This document shows positions 1 through 8,946 of a DNA stretch of 64,000 nucleotides, piece by piece (within the stretch, counting starts at the first letter, position 1; each line of letters starts with the position of its first letter). The translations under genes were made by a program, and so were the position numbers. The DNA is from CAYGDP01 sp964348665 (GTDB taxonomy: Bacteria > Verrucomicrobiota > Verrucomicrobiia > Palsa-1439 > CAYGDP01), in assembly GCA_964348665.1 (NCBI GenBank), contig CAYGDP010000005.1, forward strand, positions 144,854 to 208,853. The letters run 5' to 3'. A model generated the notes under the pieces. The model saw only the letters and a list, made by a program, of their open reading frames with translations, was not told where the DNA came from and did not search any database.

Positions 1-1436
1 TCGATGCCCACGTGCGCGACACGCTGACGGCGGGAGATGGACTTTGTCATGAGGATGCAGTGCGAATCATTATCGGCGAAGGTCCTGCTCGTGTTCGCGA
101 ATTGATGGATTGGGGAGTGCGATTTGCTCGCGGACAAGCAACCGAGTTTGACTTGGGGCGGGAAGGGGGGCATTCGAAGCGGCGCGTCCTTCATGCGCAG
201 GATGCCACGGGTCGCGAGATTGAGCGCGCATTGCTGGCGGCAGTCGCCAAGCATCGCAATATCGCGGTCTATGAAGATCATTTTGCGATTGATCTCATTA
301 CCACAAAGAAATTGTCCACAGGCAGGGACGCCGATGCGACTGCTATTCATAACCGCTGTGTCGGCGCTTATGTTCTTGATGAAAAGAAAAATCGGGTCGT
401 CACGTTTGCCGCGCGTGTGACACTGCTGGCCAGCGGTGGATCGGGAAAGGTTTATCTCTATACGAGCAACCCGGATATCGCGACGGGAGACGGTGTCGCC
501 ATGGCGTATCGCGCAGGCGCGCCGGTGGCGAATATGGAGTTCATTCAGTTTCATCCGACCTGTTTGTATCATCCGCAGGCTAGAAATTTTCTCATCAGCG
601 AGGCGGTGCGCGGTGAAGGCGGCATCTTGAAATCAAAAGCCGGCGAGTTGTTCATGACGAAGGCGCATCCACTCAAAGACCTCGCGCCGCGTGACATCGT
701 GGCGCGGGCGATTGACGCCGAAATGAAACGGACCGGCGCGGACTTTGTCTTGCTCGATATCACGCACAAGCCGGCGAAGTTTTTGATGGAGCGATTCCCG
801 ACCATTTACGAAAACTGCATGAAATTCGGCATTGATATCACCAAACAACCGATTCCTGTCGTGCCCGCGGCGCACTATCAATGCGGCGGTGTCGTTACCA
901 ATGTGGATGGCGAGACGGTAATCGCGGGCTTGCTCGCCGCGGGCGAAGTCGCTTGCACCGGGCTTCACGGAGCGAATCGGTTGGCGAGCAATTCGTTGCT
1001 GGAAGCCGTCGTGGTTGCTCATCGCGCCGCGCAGCGCGCTTCAGGTGCGCAATCCAAAATTTCCTATTTTAAATCTCAAATCCCCTCCTGGCAGAGTGGC
1101 AATGCAACAAACCCCGACGAATTGGTGGTCACCAACCATAATTGGGATGAGATCCGCCGTTTGATGTGGGATTACGTCGGGATCGTTCGCAGCGAAAAAC
1201 GATTATTGCGCGCCAAGGCGCGCATTGAAAATCTTCAGCGCGAGATTCAGGAATATTATTGGAACTTCACCGTAAGTCCTGACTTGCTCGAACTGCGAAA
1301 TATCGCTCTGGTCGCCGAGTTGATTGTCAATTCGGCGCTCACACGCAAAGAATCCCGAGGCCTGCATTTTACTCTCGATCATCCGCAGCGGGATGACGAC
1401 CGATGTCGGCAGGATACCGTGTTGCAAAAAGGTTGA
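1..1436 (+). CDS. nadB: L-aspartate oxidase, 5' end outside window
   Basis: FAD enzyme that oxidises L-aspartate to iminoaspartate, the first step of de novo NAD synthesis in the cytoplasm. The reading frame is open to the left edge and the first visible residues (DAHVRDTLTAG) already match the interior of the family, so the N-terminal FAD-binding GxGxxG region lies outside the window. Visible landmarks are the HPTCLYHP and SEAVRGEGG segments, the substrate-site region PAAHYQCGGV, and the C-terminal FAD-contact segment GLHGANRLASNSLLE. The C-terminal helical domain follows and ends at TGA 1434-1436. The metallophosphoesterase gene starts 6 bp later. The fumarate reductase flavoprotein is the related alternative, but AAHYQCGG together with GANRLASNSL favours NadB. 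Confidence 0.93.
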   Translation, partial: DAHVRDTLTAGDGLCHEDAVRIIIGEGPARVRELMDWGVRFARGQATEFDLGREGGHSKRRVLHAQDATGREIERALLAAVAKHRNIAVYEDHFAIDLITTKKLSTGRDADATAIHNRCVGAYVLDEKKNRVVTFAARVTLLASGGSGKVYLYTSNPDIATGDGVAMAYRAGAPVANMEFIQFHPTCLYHPQARNFLISEAVRGEGGILKSKAGELFMTKAHPLKDLAPRDIVARAIDAEMKRTGADFVLLDITHKPAKFLMERFPTIYENCMKFGIDITKQPIPVVPAAHYQCGGVVTNVDGETVIAGLLAAGEVACTGLHGANRLASNSLLEAVVVAHRAAQRASGAQSKISYFKSQIPSWQSGNATNPDELVVTNHNWDEIRRLMWDYVGIVRSEKRLLRAKARIENLQREIQEYYWNFTVSPDLLELRNIALVAELIVNSALTRKESRGLHFTLDHPQRDDDRCRQDTVLQKG

Positions 1437-1441
1437 ACGGA

Positions 1442-2308
1442 ATGGATTCCGTCGCGAAATCTTCCAGGCGAAAGAGACGAAGAGTGGCGTTTCAGGTTGG
1501 CATTGGAGTTTTTCTCGCTCTCGGTCTCTGGGCGTTCTGGATCGAACCAAATAGCTTGGTGGTGCGCGAGACCACACTGATAATCCCGAAATGGCAGAAG
1601 GATGCAAACCCGCTGCGCATTGCCATCCTGGCCGACCTGCACGTGGGCGCGCCGTACATGAATCTCGATAAAGTTGAGCGTGTCGTGGATCGAACGAATC
1701 GCGCAAAACCCGACATTATCGTCCTGCTGGGAGATTATATCGTTCACGGGGTTATTGGAGGATCGTATATCGCGCCGGACTTGGTCGCAGCTAAGCTGAA
1801 AAAATTGCGCGCGCCTTTGGGTGTGTATGCGGTCCTCGGAAATCATGACGGCTGGCAAGGCGGCCAAAATGTTCGTCCCGCTCTGGAAAGCGCCGGAATA
1901 AGCGTGCTGAAAAATGAGACGTTCCAAATTATGCACAACAAAAAACCAGTCTGGATTTTGGGTTTGGCCGATCTCTGGACAGATATGCCAGATGTGGATC
2001 GGCCATTGGCAAAAATTCCCGTAGGCGATTCGGTAATTGCCCTCACGCATAATCCCGATATTTTTCCAAAGATTCCGTCGCGCGTCTCCCTGACATTGGC
2101 AGGTCACACTCATGGGGGACAGGTGAACCTCCCGATTGTCGGACGGCTGATCGTCCCATCGCAATTTGGCCAGCGATACGCGATCGGACATATCGTCGAG
2201 AACGGTCGGCATTTGTTTGTCTCCACGGGAATCGGCACAAGCATTCTTCCCGTCCGTTTTCGTTGTCCGCCGGAGATATCCATCGTGACAATCCTGGCGA
2301 ATCATTGA
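1442..2308 (+). CDS. Membrane-anchored metallophosphoesterase (YaeI/YkuE-like)
   Basis: Calcineurin-like phosphoesterase of 288 residues. A basic N-terminus is followed by one membrane segment (about residues 15-35), so the catalytic domain probably faces the periplasm. Metal-binding motifs appear in order: ADLHVG (about residue 65), GDYI, GNHDGW (about 134), LTHNPD and GHTHGGQ (about 221). The GHTHGGQ ending is typical of the YaeI/YkuE group, some of which act on lipid A precursors or phospholipids; the substrate here is unknown. An in-frame start exists at 1403 inside nadB. The ATG at 1442 was preferred because it avoids that overlap and has an AAGG-type ribosome site upstream. Confidence 0.85.
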   Translation: MDSVAKSSRRKRRRVAFQVGIGVFLALGLWAFWIEPNSLVVRETTLIIPKWQKDANPLRIAILADLHVGAPYMNLDKVERVVDRTNRAKPDIIVLLGDYIVHGVIGGSYIAPDLVAAKLKKLRAPLGVYAVLGNHDGWQGGQNVRPALESAGISVLKNETFQIMHNKKPVWILGLADLWTDMPDVDRPLAKIPVGDSVIALTHNPDIFPKIPSRVSLTLAGHTHGGQVNLPIVGRLIVPSQFGQRYAIGHIVENGRHLFVSTGIGTSILPVRFRCPPEISIVTILANH

Positions 2309-2342
2309 CACGCGCCGTTTCGGGTGATAAAGTCGCTCACGT

Positions 2343-2957
2343 ATGAGGTCAGCGCTGAACCAACAGGTCTTGGTGCTCAACCGCCTCTGGCAAGCGGTCA
2401 ATGTTTGCACCGTCCGCCGTGCTTTCGCGCTCATTTACGAAGGACACGCTTCCGTCGTCCTCGAAGAAAGCGATGGCGAATTTCGGACCTTCAACTTCGA
2501 TCAGTGGTGCGACTTCTCTCGGTTTCACGACGGCGGAGATTCCGTCGGCACTGTTTCCCGACGCATCCGTGTCCCGCGCCTGATCTTGCTGCAAGTGTTT
2601 GATCGTCTCCCGCGCAAGGAAGTAAAGTTCACGCGTCACAACATTTTCGAGCGTGACCACAACACCTGCCAGTATTGCGGCAAGAAATTCGAACGCACCG
2701 ATCTCAACCTCGATCACATCACCCCGCGCGACCGCGGCGGCGTGACCACTTGGGAGAACGTCGTTTGCTGCTGTTTGCCGTGCAACGCGCGCAAAGCCAA
2801 CCGGCTTCCCGCCGAAGTCGGCATGAAACTGCTCCGCAAACCCAAACGCCCGAAATGGCGCCCATTCGTCAATGTCGCCTCCCTGACCCACGCCGACTCG
2901 TCCTGGAAACATTTCCTCGACCTCGCCTACTGGAACGTCGAGCTGGGGGAGGATTAG
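2343..2957 (+). CDS. HNH endonuclease family protein
   Basis: A 204-residue protein with a helical N-terminal part (ALNQQVLVLNRLWQAVNV) and a C-terminal HNH nuclease fold. The fold shows a zinc ribbon made by CQYC (about residue 109) and CLPC (about 144). Between them lie LDHITPRDRGG, with the catalytic DH pair, and WENVV, with the conserved Asn. The family is common as a single chromosomal copy in Verrucomicrobiota, Planctomycetota and Cyanobacteria and is not tied to a methylase or a mobile element; its physiological role is not known. No restriction partner lies nearby. It ends about 110 bp before the convergent YcxB-like gene. Confidence 0.9.
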   Translation: MRSALNQQVLVLNRLWQAVNVCTVRRAFALIYEGHASVVLEESDGEFRTFNFDQWCDFSRFHDGGDSVGTVSRRIRVPRLILLQVFDRLPRKEVKFTRHNIFERDHNTCQYCGKKFERTDLNLDHITPRDRGGVTTWENVVCCCLPCNARKANRLPAEVGMKLLRKPKRPKWRPFVNVASLTHADSSWKHFLDLAYWNVELGED

Positions 2958-3040
2958 GCGGTCCTGCCACTGACGTCTGCGAAGCGCGCCGTGTCGGGTG
3001 AGAATGCCTTCAACCGCCCAACATCCGAGCGGGAATTTGT

Positions 3041-3068
3041 TGTAGGCCGCGTGACCTCACGCGGCGAG
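3041..3068. repeat. GC-rich palindrome between convergent genes
   Basis: A perfect 9-bp stem (GCCGCGTGA at 3046-3054, TCACGCGGC at 3057-3065) is preceded by TGTAG. The same TGTAGGCCG...CGGC design recurs near 16.2 kb and 58.8 kb. It sits between the ends of the HNH gene and the YcxB-like gene, so it could act as a bidirectional transcription stop, but there is no T-run. Confidence 0.75.
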
Positions 3069-3587
3069 TTAGACCTTCTTTACATCTTCGATGTGACGAC
3101 GCATCATTTCCTCAAATGCCTTCTCCTGCTCGGCGTTTGCAAACGCGCGACGGGGAATGACGGGAAAACTTATTTTTCCAGAATATAGTAAAAAGGAATA
3201 CCGGTCAGAAATTACACGGCAATATTTATCCCATTTGACCTGCGCGTCCGTCTTAGTGGTAATTATTCGAATGCTCTCGTCCAAGAAAGAGTATGACCGT
3301 TCTTCTAGTATTTCGGGTGCTTTGCCGAGGACTTGTCTCGGTGTTGCCTCAAACCGTACGATCTCTGCCAGGGTTAATCCACCGGTACAAGCCCACAAGA
3401 CCCAATGTGCGGCGGTCGTAATCGGCAAAAAATGCGTCGCGAGCCACGCTACTCCCCCAATTAGAAAACTAAAGACAATCCAAAATACGTTCCACTTGAA
3501 ACTCGAATTTTGTAACAAATGTCGCCGCCAAGCGCGAAGCCAATCTTCTTTGGTTAAAGAAAACTTTATCGTGATCGGTTCGTTCAT
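3069..3587 (-). CDS. YcxB-like membrane protein
   Basis: A 172-residue protein with two membrane segments (about residues 33-55 and 58-80) followed by a soluble C-terminal domain. The domain contains YSFLDESIRI, WDKYCRVISDRYSFLLY and a final stretch with IPRRAF followed by an acidic-basic helix. This order matches the YcxB-like C-terminal family, whose function is unknown. Its ATG overlaps the stop of the upstream transglutaminase-like gene by 4 bp, so the two are probably translationally coupled. Base composition appears more AT-rich than in neighbouring genes. Confidence 0.7.
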   Translation of the reverse strand: MNEPITIKFSLTKEDWLRAWRRHLLQNSSFKWNVFWIVFSFLIGGVAWLATHFLPITTAAHWVLWACTGGLTLAEIVRFEATPRQVLGKAPEILEERSYSFLDESIRIITTKTDAQVKWDKYCRVISDRYSFLLYSGKISFPVIPRRAFANAEQEKAFEEMMRRHIEDVKKV

Positions 3588-5590
3588 GGCTCACCTCGCA
3601 GCATTCCATAGATCACCGACATCATTTCTGGCTCGGCAGCCGCAGTAATCGAGTAAGTCAATGGGAGCTTTTCAACTTTCTGCGTGAAAGTTTTTTCCGC
3701 GCCGTTTTCCTTCCAGCGATGCGTGACATGGAAAGGACGAAAGTCCCTCGCGGCAAGCGGGTCGCGATAGTCGGCGTCCACTCGAAAATTGAAGATCCCG
3801 ATCGTATTGTTTCCGTTGGCCATTTCGTATCGCAGCAACGCGCGGCGCGTGCCCCCTCGCCCGGCGTCTGTGCGGGTCGGGATTTTGTCAAAGTGAAAGT
3901 ATTGCGTCGTGCCGGGGGTCGGGCCACTGATGCGCGCGGCTTCCTCCCAGCTTTCGCCGTCGTCAAAACTGAGCAGCATTTTCACCGCGTCCTTCTCGCC
4001 ACGAGCGCGAATCTGAGCGCCGAACCGTAGCGCGACCAAGTCGCCTGCTGTCTCAACGGGCACGGTCATCGTGCCAACCCCACCCTTCCACCAGCATGAG
4101 CCGTCGCGCACATCAAGGTTGTCGAAGGTAACACCCATCGCGGCGGAGGTTTCGTTATTCTTGAAACCTGTGTCCGGCGTGATACGACACGATATCGTGC
4201 GCGTTGCTATTGCGGGATCTGCGTCTGCAGCAACCGTGATTTTATTTTCACCTTTCGCCAACAACGGCAACGTCCGTGGGGAATGCTGAAAATCGTTCTC
4301 TATGACAAGCGAATCAAGTCCCGACCCCGACGGGGAGGTAGAGATCAGTTCGATTTTGAGCCAGTACGCGTACCGGCGCAGGATTTTGTCGGTCAGTTCA
4401 ATTGTCGTTTCGCTTACACCGAGTTTGCCGGCAGTCCAAAGCGGGGCAAACGTCCGGCCGTTGTTCGTTGAAATCGAGACCGTAACCTTGTCCGTATCGG
4501 ATTTGCGATGCGCTTTTAGCACGACGCGTCCATCGAGGTAAACGTAAGGCGAGGAGAGTTGGACAATAGCGATGCCGGGTTTGCCGCCAACTTTTGGATG
4601 CAGCCGCGGCGACGTTTTTTCTTCAGCAAGATTTTCGTAAACGTCCGCGCCATCCGCGAGACCGCTACTGGCGAGGTTGGGCGCGTACCGATGGACGCCG
4701 TTGCCGACAATCGCGCCATTGAAAGCCGGAAAGAATTGCTTCATCCAAACTAGATCGCCATCAGGCGTTCTGGCCTTCAAACCGTCCCAGTCTTTGTCGC
4801 CGTTGACGTGCAGCCCGCGATTGCCCGCCTCGCGCGTGAACGATTCACCGGGTCGCAGCGAGAAAAGCGCGCGATGTCCGATCTGATAACCGTATTCGTA
4901 CACCTCGCTCTTGCGATCGTACTCCTGCATCGTGGCGTTCCATCCATGTGTGCGCGCCGGCCACCAGCCAAGGCTGTAGTAGGGATTGTTGGCGAGAAGT
5001 TCCGGCCCTTTCTTGTACCCCGTCCAACCGTCGGCACGCATGAAATCGTTGAGTTTCTCGGCTTTGCGGAGGTCAGGTTTTTTATCAAGCCAACCCCGCA
5101 CGGCTTCGCTGATTTCGTCCACGCTGGCCACCTTGCCGTCGGCCTTTGGAAAATAATTCACCAACGAACAATCATACATATGCCAGCCATCGGCGTCGCG
5201 CACTTCGGGAACGCTGTGACCGTTCAGGATGCGCCCGCGCGCCTCGCGTCCGTCGAGGCGATTGAGCGATGCGATGAGCGACGACGTGCAACAGCACATA
5301 CAATAGCCGTACACGTTGAAGATTTTCACCGGATCATGCGCCTCCCAATCATCCGCTAGAAATTCGTTCGGCGGGGTCGTCTGATGCCGATATTTCACCG
5401 CCGCCGTCCAGATTGCCTTGGCTCGATCCGCGTCGTTCATCTCCGGTTTGACGAACGACTTGAGGATATTCTCCGCCGTCGTCACGTCATCCGTTTTGTC
5501 GGAGAGAACTTTGAGATTGTTTACCCGCTCGCCGGCAATAGCTGCGAAAGTTGCTGCAACGATCATTCCCCAAAAGAATCCTTTCTTCAC
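3584..5590 (-). CDS. Secreted transglutaminase-like protein
   Basis: A 668-residue protein with an N-terminal signal peptide (MKKGFFWGMIVAATFAAIAG). The first third carries a transglutaminase-like cysteine-protease fold: a Cys-rich catalytic segment VYGYCMCCC (about residue 98), then GHSVPEV and WHMYD, which supply His and Asp. The remainder contains beta-rich segments with exo-sialidase/BNR-like phrases such as STNNGRTFAPLW and LLSFDDGESWEEA, which suggest extracellular glycan or protein binding. No substrate can be named. The downstream YcxB-like gene overlaps it by 4 bp. Confidence 0.75.
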   Translation of the reverse strand: MKKGFFWGMIVAATFAAIAGERVNNLKVLSDKTDDVTTAENILKSFVKPEMNDADRAKAIWTAAVKYRHQTTPPNEFLADDWEAHDPVKIFNVYGYCMCCCTSSLIASLNRLDGREARGRILNGHSVPEVRDADGWHMYDCSLVNYFPKADGKVASVDEISEAVRGWLDKKPDLRKAEKLNDFMRADGWTGYKKGPELLANNPYYSLGWWPARTHGWNATMQEYDRKSEVYEYGYQIGHRALFSLRPGESFTREAGNRGLHVNGDKDWDGLKARTPDGDLVWMKQFFPAFNGAIVGNGVHRYAPNLASSGLADGADVYENLAEEKTSPRLHPKVGGKPGIAIVQLSSPYVYLDGRVVLKAHRKSDTDKVTVSISTNNGRTFAPLWTAGKLGVSETTIELTDKILRRYAYWLKIELISTSPSGSGLDSLVIENDFQHSPRTLPLLAKGENKITVAADADPAIATRTISCRITPDTGFKNNETSAAMGVTFDNLDVRDGSCWWKGGVGTMTVPVETAGDLVALRFGAQIRARGEKDAVKMLLSFDDGESWEEAARISGPTPGTTQYFHFDKIPTRTDAGRGGTRRALLRYEMANGNNTIGIFNFRVDADYRDPLAARDFRPFHVTHRWKENGAEKTFTQKVEKLPLTYSITAAAEPEMMSVIYGMLRGEP

Positions 5591-5873
5591 ATCCCCATGC
5601 TAGTCCTATCGCGGAATGTTTTCAACCGCGAATGGACACGGATAGGCGCGAATGAACTGCATACCTTCCACAGATGAGATCTAAGACCTTTGAAAATCCA
5701 TCTGACAAACCTGTAGCGGCGGTCTATGACCGCCGACTTCGAAGAAGAAAAATCCAGAACGGGGCTCGCAAAGTGCCGCTACAATGATTTTTTCAGAGGG
5801 CTCGTTTCTAACGCAAGTCACCACGGTAAAATAAAGTTGCTCATCCGAGCAGCGGAGAGTATCGTCCCGCACG
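5591..5873. other. Intergenic region between divergent genes
   Basis: This region separates the divergently read transglutaminase-like and cytochrome genes and contains no credible ORF. Around 5622-5656 lies a tract with repeated 'CGAATG' units (ACCGCGAATGGACACGG, then GCGCGAATGAAC), which resembles a degenerate interspersed repeat. The palindromic element at 5712-5783 occupies the right half. Promoters for both flanking genes should lie here, but no clear -35/-10 pair was identified. Confidence 0.6.
5712..5783. repeat. Palindromic element with TGTAGCGGC ends
   Basis: Terminal arms TGTAGCGGC (5712-5720) and GCCGCTACA (5775-5783) are perfect inverted repeats. Directly inside the left arm is a hairpin, CGGCGGTC (5717-5724) with GACCGCCG (5728-5735) and a TAT loop. 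The arms and hairpin recur at 7645-7707. Confidence 0.8.
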
Positions 5874-7535
5874 ATGAAGCTGCAGCCGACTCTATTAATA
5901 ATGGTAGTTTTTAATTGCGCGACCATGGCGGACGCCCGGGATCCCAAGACGATTTCATCGGAATACCGCGCCGAACGGAAAGCCCCCCAAGCGACTGAAA
6001 AGAAATTCACACCCCTGAAACCAGGTCAGCGCGTTGATTTGCTCCAAGTGCCGACTTGGTCGCGAGCCGATATGCAGTTCTTCCTGCACGGTTCGCTCGG
6101 CACGGAGGTAGTTCCGGAACGCGTCCTGGCGGCGTTTGTGATGACGTACCCCGATTTATTCCCCGACTCGGACCTCGCAACATTCGGTTTGATTCCCGAC
6201 CCGTCAGTCAGTCTGCCCATCGGGTTTAGTCGCCGGGAAGTAAAGCATCTGGGCGGGATGTCGGCGGTAGGTATCAACTGTGCGTCCTGTCACGCGGGTG
6301 AAATCCAATCGAGCGAGGGTCAACGCGTTCGAGTGCTGGGTATGACGGCGCATTTTGATGTGGAAACGTTCTTCGGCGCGGTCATCGTGGCGACCTTTCG
6401 CACACAGGACCCGACGAACATGGAGCGATTTCTAGGCCATTATTTCCACGCGTGCAGCCCAAACGCCAACTCGGCAACACGGGCATCGTTCGACATCGCG
6501 TTGCGCAAACAGCGCGCGCAAATCGCCGCTGCCATCACCGAAGATCCCAGTGGCTCCAAAGGCGTCGCAGCAGGCGCGCTTCACATCCTCGAACCCGCGG
6601 ATTTGCGTCTCGACCGGAAACTCGCCACCAGCGGTGATGTCACGGCGACTGTCCATGCTCTTCTGAAACTTTTCCACAACATCCGGGCCGCACTTCACGT
6701 GCCCGATGCTCCGCCTGCCGCCGCGCCGCTGCCCAACGGCGGCGGTCGCAACGATGCGTGGGGCTTGCTCTCGTATGCGTTGTTCGGCATCGCGACCCAA
6801 CCAGCGCCAATCAAGTTCGGGTTGGTCTGGAACGTGGATCGCCGCGCGTGGGTTCATTGCGACGGCAACAATAACGCGCCGATCATCCGCAATCTGGCTG
6901 CTGCTCTCGGCCTCGGAGCGCCGATGATCGAGGGGCGCGGTTACCTGGATTTTCGGGTCGTGCAGCGCCAAACTGCGCTCTCCCAAAAAATCCGTCCACC
7001 GCGGTATCCGTGGATGATCGACCTGGAAGTAGCTGATCGGGGGGCAAAAATCTACGGTGCAAATTGCGCCTCCTGCCATGATGGACCAGAGACCGACGCG
7101 CGACTTTACTCGCCTGCTGAAATCGGCACCGACGCCAATCGTGCCAAGCTATTTGATGCCCAACAACGTGATCTCCACAACAAACTTTTCACCGGCGTGA
7201 AGGTCGAGGGTTATACACCACCTCCTACGGCGCCGTTCCGGAGCACGGGCAAATACTGGTCGCCCGATCTCGCGGGTGTTTGGGCGCGCGCGCCCTATTT
7301 GCACAACGGCTCGGTGCGAACGATGGATCAACTCCTCACGCCATCCGCCGCGCGAGAGAAAACGTGGAAACGTGGCACGCGCGTTTACGACGCCGACGCA
7401 ATGGGTTACGTCAACGAGGGGTCGTATGTTTTCGACACTTCAGGCGCGGGGAACTCCAACGCCGGTCACGACTACGGCACGAACCTCTCGGCAACGGAAA
7501 AGCGCGACCTAATTGAGTTTTTGAAGTCGAAGTAG
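5874..7535 (+). CDS. RoxA-like di-haem cytochrome c
   Basis: A secreted 553-residue protein. A signal peptide (about residues 1-21) is followed by two c-type haem sites, CASCH at about residue 136 and CASCH at about residue 398. The C-terminal part (YLHNGSVRTMDQLLTP, FDTSGAGNSNAGHDYGT) matches the end of the RoxA/LatA family of periplasmic or extracellular di-haem dioxygenases and related peroxidase-like proteins. It is shorter than the rubber oxygenase RoxA (about 680 residues), so the substrate is open; a di-haem peroxidase-like role is the main alternative. No electron-transfer partner is adjacent. The ATG at 5874 was chosen because it begins the signal peptide. Confidence 0.8.
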   Translation: MKLQPTLLIMVVFNCATMADARDPKTISSEYRAERKAPQATEKKFTPLKPGQRVDLLQVPTWSRADMQFFLHGSLGTEVVPERVLAAFVMTYPDLFPDSDLATFGLIPDPSVSLPIGFSRREVKHLGGMSAVGINCASCHAGEIQSSEGQRVRVLGMTAHFDVETFFGAVIVATFRTQDPTNMERFLGHYFHACSPNANSATRASFDIALRKQRAQIAAAITEDPSGSKGVAAGALHILEPADLRLDRKLATSGDVTATVHALLKLFHNIRAALHVPDAPPAAAPLPNGGGRNDAWGLLSYALFGIATQPAPIKFGLVWNVDRRAWVHCDGNNNAPIIRNLAAALGLGAPMIEGRGYLDFRVVQRQTALSQKIRPPRYPWMIDLEVADRGAKIYGANCASCHDGPETDARLYSPAEIGTDANRAKLFDAQQRDLHNKLFTGVKVEGYTPPPTAPFRSTGKYWSPDLAGVWARAPYLHNGSVRTMDQLLTPSAAREKTWKRGTRVYDADAMGYVNEGSYVFDTSGAGNSNAGHDYGTNLSATEKRDLIEFLKSK

Positions 7536-7644
7536 CCACGAGGATAACATTTTGGAAAGATGGCGTCGGCGACATGACCAACATCAAAAATCCAAATGGG
7601 ATCAAGGACGGGTCGTAGAGATTTGTTGTAGTTATCCGAATTAT

Positions 7645-7707
7645 TGTAGCGGCGCTCTATGAGCGCCGGTTTAATGATCATTCGGCGGTCATAGACCGCC
7701 GCTACAA
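7645..7707. repeat. Paired-hairpin palindromic element
   Basis: Terminal inverted arms TGTAGCGGCG (7645-7654) and CGCCGCTACA (7698-7707) enclose two hairpins in tandem: CGGCGCTC-TAT-GAGCGCCG and CGGCGGTC-ATA-GACCGCCG. It lies between the convergent cytochrome and aminopeptidase genes, inside the roughly 250-bp gene-free interval 7536-7786. It is the same family as 5712-5783. Confidence 0.85.
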
Positions 7708-7786
7708 ATTAATGCTGATTTATCGCTAGTGATTCAGGGTGCAAATTATTGCTTCAATGTATTCTCGTTTGCGCCATCAATTTCCA

Positions 7787-8905
7787 TCAAATCTCAAGCC
7801 GTCTGGGAAAATGGCTCAAGAGGCGATTGCCGGTTTTTGTCACTAGCACCACATCTTCGATCCGGACACCGCCGATGCCATAATAATAAAGACCAGGCTC
7901 GACGGTCATCACGTTCCCCGCGCGCAGTTTGTCGCCACGGACACCCATCCGGAGCGGGTCGTGGACTTCGAGGCCGAGACCGTGGCCGGTGCCGTGGAAG
8001 AATCCATACATCCGGCCGTTTTTCCGGCCAGTTTTGTACCCGTCTTTCTGAAATGATTCCTGCACGGCTTTGTGAACTTCCTTGCCGTCCACGCCTTCCC
8101 GAACGTTGTCGAATCCGACCTGTTGCGCTTTTTCGACGGACGCATAGATTTTTTTGATCGCATCGCTGGCGCGTCCGCGTACGACGGTTCGGGTCATGTC
8201 TCCCCAATAGCCCGAAGCCGAGTCGCGCGGGAAGAGGTCGAGCACGATGGTTTTGTGCGCGCGATACGCGCCGTAACCAGATTCATGGCAATCACAGACC
8301 TGATTGCCGCCTGCGACGATGGTGTGCTGGCCGACTCCGCCGAGCCGGGTAAACGCGATGTGAATCGTGGTTCGCAGCGATTCAGCGGTGAGCTTGTTTT
8401 TTCCTCGATAGAGAAACCCATCCCTGCCGATTCGCGCCCGGCGAAGTTCCTTGATGGCAACAGCGAGCCCGGTTTCGGTGATGCGCAGTGCCTTCGAGAT
8501 GGCGCGGATTTCATCGGGAGTCTTGATGGCTCGCTCGGGAAAAATCGGTGTGTCGTCGGTCCAAACCCGGACGCCATCGCGGCGAAGTCGTTCGGCCAAT
8601 CGCAAAGGGAAATTCGTGGGGACACGGACGCGGCGCGCACCGAACGATCGAAGCGTGGCGGCAACGAGGTTGGCGAACGTCTTCGGTTTGCCGAACTTCT
8701 TGTGCAGCGTGGTATGCGAGAGCACATGATCCACTTCGGCGGTAGCGCGGGCGCGATCAAGTTCGAGGTCGCTGGCGATCAGGTAGGTCTTGCCACGGCG
8801 ACGAAAATAAACAAACGCATCGGGCGCGACGAACCGCGTTGCGTACAGCATATTGGCGTCGCGCTCGCTATCGGCGACCAGGAGCAGGTCGGGGAGGGTT
8901 TTCAC
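7787..8905 (-). CDS. M24-family Xaa-Pro aminopeptidase
   Basis: A cytoplasmic 372-residue metallopeptidase with a creatinase-like N-terminal domain (residues 1-130) and a pita-bread catalytic domain. The five metal ligands are all recognisable: Asp in VLDLFPR, Asp in YWGDMTRT, His in FHGTGHGLG, Glu in TVEPGLYY and Glu in VRIEDVV. This supports an active two-metal enzyme that removes N-terminal residues before proline. No signal peptide is present. PepP and PepQ (prolidase) cannot be separated from sequence alone. It is transcribed away from the cytochrome gene and appears monocistronic. Confidence 0.9.
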   Translation of the reverse strand: MKTLPDLLLVADSERDANMLYATRFVAPDAFVYFRRRGKTYLIASDLELDRARATAEVDHVLSHTTLHKKFGKPKTFANLVAATLRSFGARRVRVPTNFPLRLAERLRRDGVRVWTDDTPIFPERAIKTPDEIRAISKALRITETGLAVAIKELRRARIGRDGFLYRGKNKLTAESLRTTIHIAFTRLGGVGQHTIVAGGNQVCDCHESGYGAYRAHKTIVLDLFPRDSASGYWGDMTRTVVRGRASDAIKKIYASVEKAQQVGFDNVREGVDGKEVHKAVQESFQKDGYKTGRKNGRMYGFFHGTGHGLGLEVHDPLRMGVRGDKLRAGNVMTVEPGLYYYGIGGVRIEDVVLVTKTGNRLLSHFPRRLEI

Positions 8906-8946
8906 GATGGTAGAATAGGGATTTGAGCGGCCGAGCGCAAGCGAGA

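Noticed and set aside
1379..2434. Long minus-strand frame (351 codons) opposite the metallophosphoesterase
   Set aside because: The opposite strand has clear GDYI/GNHD/GHTHGG motifs; the antisense translation shows no domain and crosses three real genes.
8072..8926. Plus-strand frame (284 codons) opposite the M24 peptidase
   Set aside because: All M24 metal ligands are on the minus strand; the antisense product is low-complexity.
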